In this document: piece after piece, positions 1 to 8,285 of the stretch
How the letters are laid out: every line of letters starts with the position of its first letter
Numbering within the stretch: the stretch's first letter is position 1
The notes under the pieces: generated by a model
What the model saw: the letters and a program-made list of their open reading frames with translations, nothing else
What the model was told of the DNA's origin: nothing
The model's database searches: none
Assembly (NCBI GenBank): GCA_003577005.1
Contig: QEUW01000181.1
Coordinates: forward strand, 1-15,439
Length of the DNA: 15,439 nucleotides
Reading direction: 5' to 3'
Source of the DNA: Chloroflexota bacterium
GTDB taxonomy: Bacteria; Chloroflexota; Anaerolineae; Caldilineales; Caldilineaceae
Program-made: the position numbers and the translations under genes

Positions 1-2016
1 CCGCACATTGATGGCGTGGTGGCGGTGGCCCACACCGAGGGGAGCCATCCCAATCCCAACAACCGCAAACTGCTTCTGCGCACGCTGGCTGGCTTTATGG
101 TCAACCCCAATGTGGGCGCAGTGCTGGCGGTGGACTACGGGATCGAACCCGTCACCAATGCCATGCTGCGCGCCTGGCTCGAGGATCACGACTATCCGCT
201 GGACGATGTTCCCCACGCCTTTCTTTCGCTCAGCGGCGGCTTTCAGGAGGGGTTGGCGCAGGGCGAGGCGATTGTGCGCAACTGGCTCGAACAGGTGAAC
301 GCCACAGTGCGCACACCTGAATCGGTTGCCCATCTCAAACTGGCGCTCCAGTGCGGCGGGTCAGATGCTTTCTCCGGTATCTCGGGCAACCCGCTCTTGG
401 GGTGGGTGGCGCACGAGGTGATCCGCCACGGTGGCGCTGCCAATCTGGCAGAAACCGATGAATTGATCGGCGCCGAGTCGTACGTGCTGCAGCAGGTCCG
501 CGACCGCGCCACCGCCGAACGGTTTCTACAGATGATCGAACGGTTCAAGGAGTATGCTTCGTGGCACGGCGCCTCGGCCGAGGGCAACCCGTCGGGCGGC
601 AACAAGTACCGCGGACTCTACAACATTACGCTCAAGTCCATCGGTGCGGCCATGAAAAAGGACCCGCGCACCCGGCTCGATTACGCCATCGACTACGGCG
701 TGCGTATGGTGCAACCGGGCTACTATTTTATGGACAGCCCTGGCAACGACCTGGAAAGCATCGCCGGTCAGGTGGCGACTGGCGCCAACCTGATCTTCTT
801 TGTCACGGGCAATGGCTCGGTCACCAACTTCCCCTTCGTGCCGACGATCAAGATCGTCACGACTACCCGGCGAACGCCGGCGCCTATCTCGATGGCATGC
901 CTATGGACGAACTGGGGCAACAGACCTTTGACCTGACCCTGCGCGTAGCGTCCGGTGAACAGAGCGTGGGCGAACGGGCCGGCCACGCTCAGGTGCAAGT
1001 CTGGCGCAACTGGCCACAGCGCGATGCCAGCAATCTGGAGACGCTGCTCCACCAGCCCAAACCCACGGGTGCGCCGATTGCGATTCAAGAGGATGTGACG
1101 CTGCCTTCCGTACAGCTACGGCTCATATGCACCAATGGCCGCCACACCAGCGACCAGATCGGCCTGATCCTGCCCACCAGTCTCTGCGCCTCGCAGGTGG
1201 CGAGCATGGCAGACGAGAACGCTGCTTGGCTATATTGCCCACCCATTGGTCAAACACTGTCTGCTCCTGGAGCATGGCTGCGAAAAGACGCACAACGACC
1301 ACTATCGCCACGCTGCAGTCCAGGCCGGGCTGGCGCTGGACCGGCTGGGCTGGGCGAGCATCCAGCTCGACGGGGGCATCGAAAAGGTGATGGAGAAGGT
1401 GGAAGGCTGGTTTCGCCAGGAACTGGCGGCGGACAGCCCGCCGGTTGCAGAAGAGGTCGGGCTGGAAGCGCTGCGGCTGGGGTTGCTCAGTGCCGGACCG
1501 GTGGCGGCGCCGGTGGCGGAACAATTGGCCCGGTTGACCAAGATGGTGGTCAAAGCCGGCGGGGTTGTCGTGGCGCCTGAGAATACGGGCTTGCTCTCCA
1601 CACTGCGCTATCGTGAGCAGGTCTTGCAGGAGCCAACCGTTTTACCCTCGCTGGCCTACGGCGAGCCGTTCCGGCAACCCGGCTTTCATCTGATGGAGAC
1701 GCCCACGGAACATTGGGTCGAGACGCTGACCGGTCTGGCTGCTACCGGCGTCGAGATCATTGTGGCCTATATCGGGCAACAACCCATGCAGACCCATCCG
1801 CTTGTGCCGGTGCTCCAGATTACAGCTGACCCGGCCGTGGCGGCCACCTTTGGTGCCGACCTCGATCTGGTGCTGGCCAATGGCGCCGACGACTGGCTGG
1901 AGCAGATCTTGGAGTATGTCGTGAGTACCCTTCAACACGAATACATTCCACAGCTGTACCAGCAGGGAAATATCGATTTTCAATTAACGCGCGGGCTGTT
2001 GGGCGTGACATTGTAA
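1..2016 (+). pseudogene. UxaA (altronate dehydratase) family gene with two tandem UxaA-like units, 5' truncated by the window and frame-disrupted
   Basis: UxaA enzymes dehydrate sugar acids such as D-altronate in the cytoplasm. Reading frame 1 is open from base 1, so the gene starts outside the window. Unit 1 shows AHTEG (about 28-42), CGGSD (352-366), NPSGGNK (586-606) and [11 protein letters not shown] (ending about 867), matching the catalytic part of E. coli UxaA as I remember it. Homology then jumps to frame 3 at NAGAYLDG (from 873) and continues to about 1210, entering a second unit at ILPTSLCASQV. It returns to frame 1 at TRTLLGYIAHP and runs to the UxaA-like C-terminus GVTL (stop 2014-2016). 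At both jumps, family residues appear to be missing (about 10 and about 35), suggesting deletions rather than single-base errors. Unit 2 lacks the CGGSD motif. Alternatives are assembly errors or an originally intact long UxaA-like protein of this lineage. Family assignment is firm; loss of function is inferred. Confidence 0.8.
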
Positions 2017-2059
2017 CAGCCCGCAGCAGTTTCAGTCACCTGGAGCCAACGGGAACCCC

Positions 2060-2095
2060 GATGCGCTGGAAGGACTCTTCCAGCGCATCTTTTTT
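2060..2095 (+). terminator. Rho-independent terminator of the UxaA-like gene
   Basis: A perfect 12-bp stem, GATGCGCTGGAA with TTCCAGCGCATC, closes a 6-nt loop and is followed directly by six T residues. It lies 43 bases after the stop codon of the UxaA-like gene and serves plus-strand transcription. Confidence 0.93.
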
Positions 2096-2556
2096 ACTTT
2101 GGACTTGAGAGTTGGCGCCTATGAAGCGGTAGCAGGATGGTCAATACGTCATTTGTCTTAGGCAAAGCGATTTGCGTTGCCGATTTGTAGAGAAGGTATA
2201 AAAATTATCTAATCAAAACGGCATTCGTGTGTGAATATTTGTATAGTGTATTTCCTCCCAATTATGTAACGCCTGCCTTTAAAAATCCAATCATCTGCCT
2301 CATTGTCTTCGCACAAGATTCCCGCTTAAATAGTATCAGTAAACTGTATGCTCGCAACGGATTGAACAACTCCGCGAGTGCGCGGCGGCCCACTGAATAC
2401 GAATAGAAGTCATGCAGTTGGATCCGTTCTTCAGAGGTGCAATGTACTTTGCAAGTGCATCGCACCTGAGCAACTGCGTACCTTCTTATAAATCAACATC
2501 TCGCTTCCGCTCACTGTTCTTCATATCCAGAGCCGTTCTCATGAGGGTATCATCGT
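2096..2556. other. Gene-free spacer, AT-rich in its first part
   Basis: No convincing gene is present. Bases from about 2180 to 2360 are clearly more AT-rich than the neighbouring genes. The spacer holds one copy of the 33-bp near-palindromic core (2435-2467). A short minus-strand open frame (2262-2465) begins inside that repeat and is not supported as a gene. No clean -35/-10 pair for the following transporter was found; the TATAAA at 2487-2492 has no matching -35 box at the usual distance. Confidence 0.6.
2435..2467. repeat. 33-bp near-palindromic core element, copy 1
   Basis: Arms AGGTGCAATGTACTT and AAGTGCATCGCACCT flank a 3-nt loop; the arms match at 13 of 15 positions. The same 33-bp design recurs at 7856-7888 and 12638-12670, with a longer version at 10560-10596. 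By eye, this copy shares 26 of 33 bases with the 12638 copy. Unlike copies 2 and 3, no GGTTCGGTTGACATTT-type ends were found around it. Confidence 0.8.
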
Positions 2557-3447
2557 ATGCGTAAGGGTGTCTTGTATGCGTTAAGTTCGTACATTTTGTG
2601 GGGGTTCTTGCCGATCTATATGAAGGCCCTGGCCGGCGCCGCACCGCTGGAGATTCTGGCGCATCGCGTCGTCTGGTCCTTGCTTTTGTTGGGAGTCGCC
2701 TTGACGGTAAGCCGGCAGTGGGCCTGGTTGCGGGAGGTGTTGTGCAACCGCCGCATCCTGCTTACCTTTTGTGCCACGGCGCTCCTGCTTTCGATCAACT
2801 GGTTGACCTATATCTGGTCCGTTGTCCACAACCATATTATCGACGGCACGCTGGGCTACTTTATGAACCCGTTGGTCAACGTGTTGCTGGGGGTGCTTAT
2901 CTTGCGCGAACGGCTGCGTCCTGGCCAGATGGTGGCTATTGGGGTCGCCGCGGCTGGTGTGCTGTATCTGGCCGTGAACTCTGGTGTCTTGCCGTGGGTT
3001 GGCCTGACTCTGGCCTTCTCGTTTAGCGGCTACGCCCTGTTGCGCAAGGTAGCTGACCTCGATTCCGCCAAGGGGTTAACGCTGGAGACGTTCTTTCTTT
3101 CAATTCCAGGTCTGTGCTATCTCTTGTATCTGGAGGGAAGTGGCAGCGCACACTTTATCCACAGCGGCTGGCGGATGACCCTACTCCTGTTGGGCGCTGG
3201 CGCCATTACCGCAGCGCCATTATTGCTCTTTGCAGCAGGCGCACGCCGGATCTCGCTGACGACGCTTGGCGTTCTCCAGTATACCTCGCCTACGATCCAA
3301 TTTCTGATTGCCGTCTACCTTTATGGCGAAGCGCTTACGCCTGTCCGCCTCATCGGTTTTGGCATGATCTGGCTGGCCCTGTTCATCTATTTGTTGGAAG
3401 GGATCGTGGAAAATCAGCGCCAGACTACGCTGCGCTATGCAAGCTAG
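2557..3447 (+). CDS. rarD: RarD/EamA family (DMT superfamily) membrane transporter
   Basis: This 296-residue protein belongs to the drug/metabolite transporter superfamily, EamA type, RarD subgroup, and sits in the cytoplasmic membrane. It has about ten hydrophobic segments arranged as two EamA repeats. The N-terminus (GVLYALSSYILWGFLPIYMK, then LEILAHRVVWSLLLL) and the middle (INWLTYIWSVVHNHIIDGTLGYF, then MNPLVNVLLGVLILRERL, given as adjoining pieces) are typical of RarD; the second half carries LQYTSPTIQFLIAVYLYGE. Length matches the family. The ATG is preceded by GAGG at 2543-2546. RarD was named for chloramphenicol sensitivity in gammaproteobacteria, but substrates of most homologues are unknown. 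The gene stands alone, with foldback DNA upstream and the PBP promoter region downstream. Confidence 0.93.
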   Translation: MRKGVLYALSSYILWGFLPIYMKALAGAAPLEILAHRVVWSLLLLGVALTVSRQWAWLREVLCNRRILLTFCATALLLSINWLTYIWSVVHNHIIDGTLGYFMNPLVNVLLGVLILRERLRPGQMVAIGVAAAGVLYLAVNSGVLPWVGLTLAFSFSGYALLRKVADLDSAKGLTLETFFLSIPGLCYLLYLEGSGSAHFIHSGWRMTLLLLGAGAITAAPLLLFAAGARRISLTTLGVLQYTSPTIQFLIAVYLYGEALTPVRLIGFGMIWLALFIYLLEGIVENQRQTTLRYAS

Positions 3448-3593
3448 GGGTCTGGCGCTTGAGTCCCCGAAAAACTGTAAGGACACTCACAAGGGGGCGT
3501 CTCTGCGGCTGCTAAAATTGAGTGGTCACACCACGAGCCACGCCATGTGCGAACCCCTCGATCACTGCAATGGCCTCGCCTCTTTGCTGTCCT

Positions 3594-3610
3594 GAGAATC
3601 GCAGATTCTC
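3594..3610. promoter_or_regulatory. Small perfect dyad upstream of the PBP promoter
   Basis: GAGAATC and GATTCTC flank GCA. The dyad ends 19 bases before the -35 box at 3630. It could be an operator or a weak end-of-transcript hairpin for the rarD gene, but there is no clear T-tract and no second copy in the window. Confidence 0.3.
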
Positions 3611-3629
3611 TTATTTGTCTATTTGTCGG

Positions 3630-3658
3630 TTGACCTTACGAGAAGTGCAGTATACAAT
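3630..3658 (+). promoter_or_regulatory. Sigma-70-type promoter of the penicillin-binding protein gene
   Basis: TTGACC (3630-3635) is separated by exactly 17 bases from TACAAT (3653-3658). Transcription would begin near 3665, giving a leader of about 39 bases before the ATG at 3704. This placement rules out the upstream in-frame TTG at 3623 as the start. Confidence 0.75.
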
Positions 3659-3703
3659 GGTACAAGCGCACGGATTTTATACTGTCAAACAACCCCTCAG
3701 CCT

Positions 3704-6463
3704 ATGCCATCAAAAGCTCACAACCATTGGCTCCTCTTTGGGACACTGGTCACAATGTTGTTCCTCAATAGTTGCCGCCAGGCTGAGCAGATGGTCGGGA
3801 TGCGACCGGCATCACGCTTGCCTGCTGTCGTCGAAGCTTATTTGCAGAAGTATCAACCTGGACCAGCACCTCGCCTCTTTCAGACAACCTATGTATACGA
3901 CCGTAATGGCGTCCAGATAGCTGAACTCTTTGAGGAAGGTCGCCGCACCTGGGTCAGCATCGACCGTATTTCGCCTTATCTGCTCGAAGCTACGGTTGCG
4001 ACCGAAGATTCCACCTTTTACACGAACCTGGGCATCGACCCCTTCCGGATCGCTGCCGCTGCCTGGAACAACACCTCCGAAGGGCGCATTATCTCCGGCG
4101 CCAGCACGATTACAATGCAGGTGGCCCGTAACCTTTTCCTGGGTCCAGACCAACGGTACGATACTTCGATGGACCGCAAGCTGCTCGAAGCTGGGCTGGC
4201 CCAGGAATTGACTGCACTTTACACAAAAGATGAGATTCTAGAGATGTACCTGAATCTCCTCAACTATGGCAATCTTGCGTACGGGCCCGAAGCGGCAGCA
4301 CAGGTCTATTTTGGCAAACATGCCAGCGAGCTGACCCAGGCCGAGGCCACCTTTCTCGCTGGTATTCCCCAACAGCCGGCTACGCTCAACCCTTTCCGCA
4401 ATTTTGCTGCTGTCAAACAGCGCCAGAGCGTTGTGCTCGACTTGATGGTGCGCCACAACTATCTCACCAAGCGCCAGGCTGACAACATCTTCCGCCAGCC
4501 GATCGTGCTTAAGCATTCCATCGATCCTGCCCCTAACCTGGCGCCGCACTTTGTCCAATATATGATCGATGTGCTTGACGCCCAGCTTGGCCCTGGCTAC
4601 ACCAGACGCGCCGGTTTCAATCTCTTTACCACGCTCGATCTCCGCATGCAAACGCTGGCGCAAAATCTGATCGCCGACCGGGTTGCGCAGGGACGAACGC
4701 GCTACAACATGAACAACGCTGCACTTGTGGCTCTACATCCGGGCACGGCTGAGGTGCTGGCGATGGTTGGTAGCGCAGACTTTAACAATGCTGATATCGC
4801 CGGCCAGGTGAATGTGGTGCTGATGCCGCGCCAGCCTGGCAGTGCGATCAAGCCGGTGCTCTATGCCATTGCGTTCAATGATCTTTTGCTCAGCCCGGCC
4901 TCAGCAATGTGGGACCTGCCGGTGGCGTACGATCTGGGTGGAAATCAGTTCTATCGCCCGCAGAATTATGACAATCGTTTTCACGGGTTGGTGACTGTGC
5001 GTACTGCCCTTGCCAACAGCTACAATGTTCCCTCGGTGCGGCTACTCGATGCGATGGGCATAAGCCGGGCTCTGTCGGGCGCCGAGGCCTTAGGCGTAAC
5101 GAGTTGGACGGACGACCCCAGTCGCTACACGCTCACGTTGGCAGTGGGCGGGCATGAGGTGAGCCTGATGGACTTGGCCATTGCCTACCATACCATCGCC
5201 AATGGCGGTCGCTATCTCGCACCCCAGGTGGCGCAGACCTTTCTTGACAGTCAGAGCCAGCTCATCTTTCCGCTGCCAGAGCCTGAGCCGGTACAGGCGA
5301 TTTCATCAGGCGCCGCGTTTCTGGTCACCGATATCCTCAGCGACAATGCTGCGCGTACCCCCGCTTTTGGAGCCAACAGCCCCCTCCGGCTGAACAAGCC
5401 CGCCGCAGCCAAGACCGGCACCACCACCAGTTTTCGTGATAACTGGACAGTTGGCTACACCCGGCATCTGCTCGCGGGTGTGTGGGTAGGCAACAGCGAC
5501 GGCCAACCTATGCGCAACACTACCGGCGTCACCGGCGCAGCACCTATCTGGCATGATTTTATGGAAGCAGTCACCAATTCGCCGGAATTGATGGCGACGC
5601 TCGGTGTGGGCGCCAATGATCCGGCCGTGTGGGAGTTTATCCCACCGCCCGATGTCGAGCGTCACGACGAGTGCCCGCTCAATCTCACCTGCCGGAGCGG
5701 GGGTGAATACTTTACCCGTGATTGGCTGGCCGCTGCCGGCAGCGATGGCCCCCTGGCTGACATGTTTGTGACCGAAGCCACGGTGCCCGTCCACACCGAC
5801 CGAGCTGGTAATCCTTGGGGGCCGGTCTACTGCAGCCAACCCGGCGGCCAGGAGCGTACGCTCTTCCGCCTGGCCGATATTCGCGGTCTGGCTCGTCTTG
5901 GTGTAGCGGAACAGCCGGGCGATCCAGCTGGCCGGGGCAGTGGGGTGGCCGCACTGGCCGCAGCAACCACCGGCGCCGAAAGCGTTGTGCAGACCGCAGA
6001 TGGGCCGGTTGTAGTTTACTATCCTGATGAGGAACTGGAACGCATGAGACGGATCCAGTGGGTGCGCAACCGCGGAATGGCAGTCAATGTCGGCCCTTGC
6101 TCAAGCCTGGAATACTACACGGTTCAGAGCGGAGAGCATTGGACGCTGCTGGCCCGGCGCTTCAATCTGACGGTTGGGGAGTTGCAATCAGTCAATCCGC
6201 ACGTCCTGCGCAATGGGGAGGTCTTGCGTTCGGGCGACCGGTTACTGGTGCCGAATGGGGTTGCCATCCAGGTGGGCAATCTGGGTGATTACTACACCGT
6301 CCAGCCTGGCGACACCTGGGCGCAGATCGCTCGCGAGGTAGGTCTGCCGCTCCGCCTGTTGCAAACGGTCAATGCTGAAGTGGTGCGCCCCTTCTTCATC
6401 CTGCGGCCAGGAGACCAGATTTTTGTACCTAGCGCACAGCAATTGAGCGAGATCTTGCAGTAG
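3704..6463 (+). CDS. Bifunctional class A penicillin-binding protein (GT51 transglycosylase + transpeptidase) with two C-terminal LysM domains
   Basis: This 919-residue extracytoplasmic enzyme should polymerise and cross-link peptidoglycan. The start at 3704 follows the promoter at 3630-3658; no clear ribosome binding site is visible. Residues 9-23 are hydrophobic and lead into LNSC (Cys24), which resembles a lipobox, so it may be lipid-anchored rather than helix-anchored. The GT51 domain carries the catalytic Glu101 in EDSTFYTNLG, then STITMQVARNLF and RKLLEAGLAQEL. The transpeptidase motifs are complete: Ser380-AIK, SYN from Ser439 and KTG from Lys570. A Cys-containing linker (DECPLNLTC region) leads to LysM domains at about 804-852 and 863-910, which should bind glycan strands. 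GT51 motif 1 has N where many relatives have H, and STITMQ replaces STITQQ. The gene converges on the membrane protein at 6547-7614. Confidence 0.95.
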   Translation: MPSKAHNHWLLFGTLVTMLFLNSCRQAEQMVGMRPASRLPAVVEAYLQKYQPGPAPRLFQTTYVYDRNGVQIAELFEEGRRTWVSIDRISPYLLEATVATEDSTFYTNLGIDPFRIAAAAWNNTSEGRIISGASTITMQVARNLFLGPDQRYDTSMDRKLLEAGLAQELTALYTKDEILEMYLNLLNYGNLAYGPEAAAQVYFGKHASELTQAEATFLAGIPQQPATLNPFRNFAAVKQRQSVVLDLMVRHNYLTKRQADNIFRQPIVLKHSIDPAPNLAPHFVQYMIDVLDAQLGPGYTRRAGFNLFTTLDLRMQTLAQNLIADRVAQGRTRYNMNNAALVALHPGTAEVLAMVGSADFNNADIAGQVNVVLMPRQPGSAIKPVLYAIAFNDLLLSPASAMWDLPVAYDLGGNQFYRPQNYDNRFHGLVTVRTALANSYNVPSVRLLDAMGISRALSGAEALGVTSWTDDPSRYTLTLAVGGHEVSLMDLAIAYHTIANGGRYLAPQVAQTFLDSQSQLIFPLPEPEPVQAISSGAAFLVTDILSDNAARTPAFGANSPLRLNKPAAAKTGTTTSFRDNWTVGYTRHLLAGVWVGNSDGQPMRNTTGVTGAAPIWHDFMEAVTNSPELMATLGVGANDPAVWEFIPPPDVERHDECPLNLTCRSGGEYFTRDWLAAAGSDGPLADMFVTEATVPVHTDRAGNPWGPVYCSQPGGQERTLFRLADIRGLARLGVAEQPGDPAGRGSGVAALAAATTGAESVVQTADGPVVVYYPDEELERMRRIQWVRNRGMAVNVGPCSSLEYYTVQSGEHWTLLARRFNLTVGELQSVNPHVLRNGEVLRSGDRLLVPNGVAIQVGNLGDYYTVQPGDTWAQIAREVGLPLRLLQTVNAEVVRPFFILRPGDQIFVPSAQQLSEILQ

Positions 6464-6475
6464 CCTCTACCTATC

Positions 6476-6539
6476 AGGGTTGAATCGCAACAACTGTGCT
6501 CTGCCCGAGCGGGCAGCCTGTTTGGCGTGATTCAACCCT
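6476..6539. terminator. Nested inverted repeat between two convergent genes
   Basis: An outer 11-bp perfect repeat, AGGGTTGAATC (6476-6486) and GATTCAACCCT (6529-6539), encloses an inner hairpin, CTGCCC-GAGC-GGGCAG (6501-6516). It fills the short gap between the PBP stop and the stop of the minus-strand membrane protein, so it could end transcripts from both sides. There is no T-tract on either strand, so intrinsic termination is only a guess. Confidence 0.5.
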
Positions 6540-6546
6540 TACCGCG

Positions 6547-7614
6547 TTATTCCGCCGGCATCCGTGGCGGAATGAGCAAGTAGCTCAGCAACCAACCTGC
6601 TGTCCCCGACAGCGCCATCGCACCGCTCAGCGTATGCAACGACCAGTTGCTCCCCTCGGTCAGCAGCAACCCGATCACATAGGATCCGATATAGAGCACC
6701 GGCGCAATAAAGGCAAAGACGCGCCAGCCGCCCGTGTTGCGGGCGGACGGCTGTAGCCGTGTCCGCAGGCGGTCGACCAACAAGATCGCACCCAGCATGA
6801 TCGCATATTGATAGATTGTGTAGCTATGGTGATAATTGAGCCAGGTCATGGCGGTCAGGTTCAATCCCCAGACAATAGCCAAGCTGCCAGCGGGGAGATC
6901 CCAGCGCCGCATGACCAGCATGGTCGGTCCCATGAGGATAACACTCGTCATGATCATGCCCAGCACACCGGCGATCTGACCTACATCGCTGTTAAATTGG
7001 TGATGCCGCGCCCCACCGGCGCCAAAGGTGATGGGGTGCGTATACATCATGATAAAGGTTAAGGCCGAGAGTAGCGCCGTCAATGAAAGCAGCGCTGGCC
7101 CCAGTGTGTACCAAGTCGGACGGCGCCCGGTGCGGTACCAGGCAGCGCGCAGCGGCCCGCTGACAATCAAGGCCAGACCCAGTACCAAGGCCAGGTGAGT
7201 GGGACTCAACAGTGCTTCAAAGTCCTTCTCGATACCAAACAACTCGTGCCAGACCAGGTCGCCCACTCCACCGGCGGCAAAGACAAGTACGCCGAATAAA
7301 GAGAGCGGATAGCCGATTGGCATCGCCCGCCGCCACGGATAACGACGCAGGCGGTTGACCAACAACGTCGCCAGCAATAACAGCGCGATCGAAGCATAGC
7401 CGCTATAAAAGAAGGCATGCCAGGGCGTAAAAAAAGTGTCATCCACCCGACCGTGGTTGTGGGCCCAACCATCCAGGTAAAGCCCGCCGACAAATATGGC
7501 GCTGAGCACGACCATCACCCAGTCGAAGCCCAGGCCACCAATGGCGCGCGCCGCAACGCCGGGCGCCGGAGCGCGATAGGCGCCGGTCACATTGGTCTCT
7601 GCCAAACCCGTCAC
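6547..7614 (-). CDS. Polytopic membrane protein of unknown function
   Basis: I do not recognise a named family for this 355-residue protein. About nine to ten hydrophobic segments are spread over its whole length (for example near residues 30-50, 66-88, 98-120, 137-156, 170-190, 211-231, 298-320 and 325-350), so it is an integral cytoplasmic-membrane protein. Histidines cluster at or near predicted membrane boundaries: AHNHGRVDD, TPWHAFFYSG, VWHELFGIEKD, SPTHLAL, GARHHQFN, NYHHSYT and WSLHTLSG. Such a pattern can bind metal or haem, but that is inference. It starts with GTG at 7614, chosen because an AGAGGAG-like ribosome binding site (complement of about 7623-7629) lies 8 bases before it; the overlapping ATG at 7621 is too close. 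It converges with the PBP gene and has no operon partner. Confidence 0.85.
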   Translation of the reverse strand: MTGLAETNVTGAYRAPAPGVAARAIGGLGFDWVMVVLSAIFVGGLYLDGWAHNHGRVDDTFFTPWHAFFYSGYASIALLLLATLLVNRLRRYPWRRAMPIGYPLSLFGVLVFAAGGVGDLVWHELFGIEKDFEALLSPTHLALVLGLALIVSGPLRAAWYRTGRRPTWYTLGPALLSLTALLSALTFIMMYTHPITFGAGGARHHQFNSDVGQIAGVLGMIMTSVILMGPTMLVMRRWDLPAGSLAIVWGLNLTAMTWLNYHHSYTIYQYAIMLGAILLVDRLRTRLQPSARNTGGWRVFAFIAPVLYIGSYVIGLLLTEGSNWSLHTLSGAMALSGTAGWLLSYLLIPPRMPAE

Positions 7615-7825
7615 ACTCCATTCTCCTCTGTGTTGATGTGGGGAGGGCTGGGGGCTTGCGCTGCCACCCGCTCCTCTGCGCTCGATTGTCGCGCCTGAAC
7701 GTTGATCCCTCGTTGATTCAGACGTGTGCTTTCGCGTTATGGATGCAGCCCCCCTGATACAGTGTACCTGGCAGGGGGTACTGGTGGGTAATCCTCAAGT
7801 GCAGTACCGCTAGGTCCAAATATTT

Positions 7826-7917
7826 GGTTCGGTTGACATTTGGCGTATTTACGTCAGATGCGATGCACTTGAAGAGTGCGCTGCATCTCTGGTCTGAACC
7901 GAAATGTCAACCGAACC
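7826..7917. repeat. 92-bp foldback (MITE-like) element, copy 2
   Basis: Perfect 16-bp terminal inverted repeats, GGTTCGGTTGACATTT (7826-7841) and its complement (7902-7917), enclose a 33-bp near-palindromic core at 7856-7888 with arms starting AGATGCGATGCACTT. The element at 10528-10667 has the same left end, core position and right end. No transposase and no clear target duplication are visible, so a non-autonomous mobile element is the favoured but unproven reading. A structured RNA or protein-binding site is the alternative. Confidence 0.8.
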
Positions 7918-8174
7918 TTGTTGCATCCCTAAGCGTAGCTATAAATAACGATGTAAGTCATAAAAAAGTTCACAGAAGTTAAAATCGGCGCCATGGGCAG
8001 ATAGAAGGTAGCGACGCACTCCACGGTTAGCTGCGGCGTTACCCAGCTAGAACGAGCAGACAGAATATTCGCAACGTCCGCTCGCCATTTTGCATAATTT
8101 CTACGGCAACGCTAGACTCCGCCAAGAGATCTGAAGGGCGGCTCTCAGGCGCCTGACCTGGCAATTTCAGTAGA

Positions 8175-8197
8175 CAGATCAACGCAGATGAACGCAG
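8175..8197. repeat. Short 10-bp periodic repeat
   Basis: CAGATCAACG is followed directly by CAGATGAACG and CAG. It lies about 90 bases before the dehydrogenase start. Function is unknown; it may be low-complexity spacer DNA. Confidence 0.4.
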
Positions 8198-8285
8198 GTA
8201 ACAGCAAACAAAATCTGTGTTCAAAGAACCAGGGGGTCAGCCCATCAGCTTATCCATCTTCTTCACTACAATTTTGGAGTAAGGT

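Larger units (their letters stand above)
7615..8285. other. Gene-free spacer between two divergent genes
   Basis: This 671-base stretch should contain the leaders of the minus-strand membrane protein and the plus-strand dehydrogenase. It holds the 92-bp foldback element at 7826-7917 and a short 10-bp periodic repeat at 8175-8197. Short open frames here (for example 8039-8224 minus and 7417-7698 plus) show no protein-like features. I found no well-spaced promoter; TACAAT at 8267-8272 is too close to the dehydrogenase ribosome binding site and lacks a -35 box. Confidence 0.6.

Noticed and set aside
2262..2465. Minus-strand small frame beginning MRCTCKVHCTSEE, similar to the one at 10425-10613 (MRCTGKVRCTSQV)
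   Set aside because: The shared N-terminus is simply the translated 33-bp repeat core; the rest of the two peptides is unrelated and no ribosome binding site or coding bias is evident.
3448..3480. GGGGTC...GTCCCC followed by GAAAAAC as a terminator of rarD
   Set aside because: The stem is only about 5 bp with a 10-base or longer loop, and there is no T-tract.
3623..3703. Upstream TTG start giving a 27-residue longer PBP
   Set aside because: The extension lies across the promoter at 3630-3658, so it would not be transcribed; the hydrophobic signal follows directly after the ATG at 3704.
7833..7838. Perfect TTGACA hexamers inside the foldback ends (also 10538-10543) as promoter -35 boxes
   Set aside because: No -10-like hexamer lies 16-18 bases downstream in either copy; the match is part of the terminal repeat.
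8267..8272. TACAAT as a -10 box for the MDR dehydrogenase
   Set aside because: No -35 box at the right distance, and transcription would begin at the ribosome binding site.
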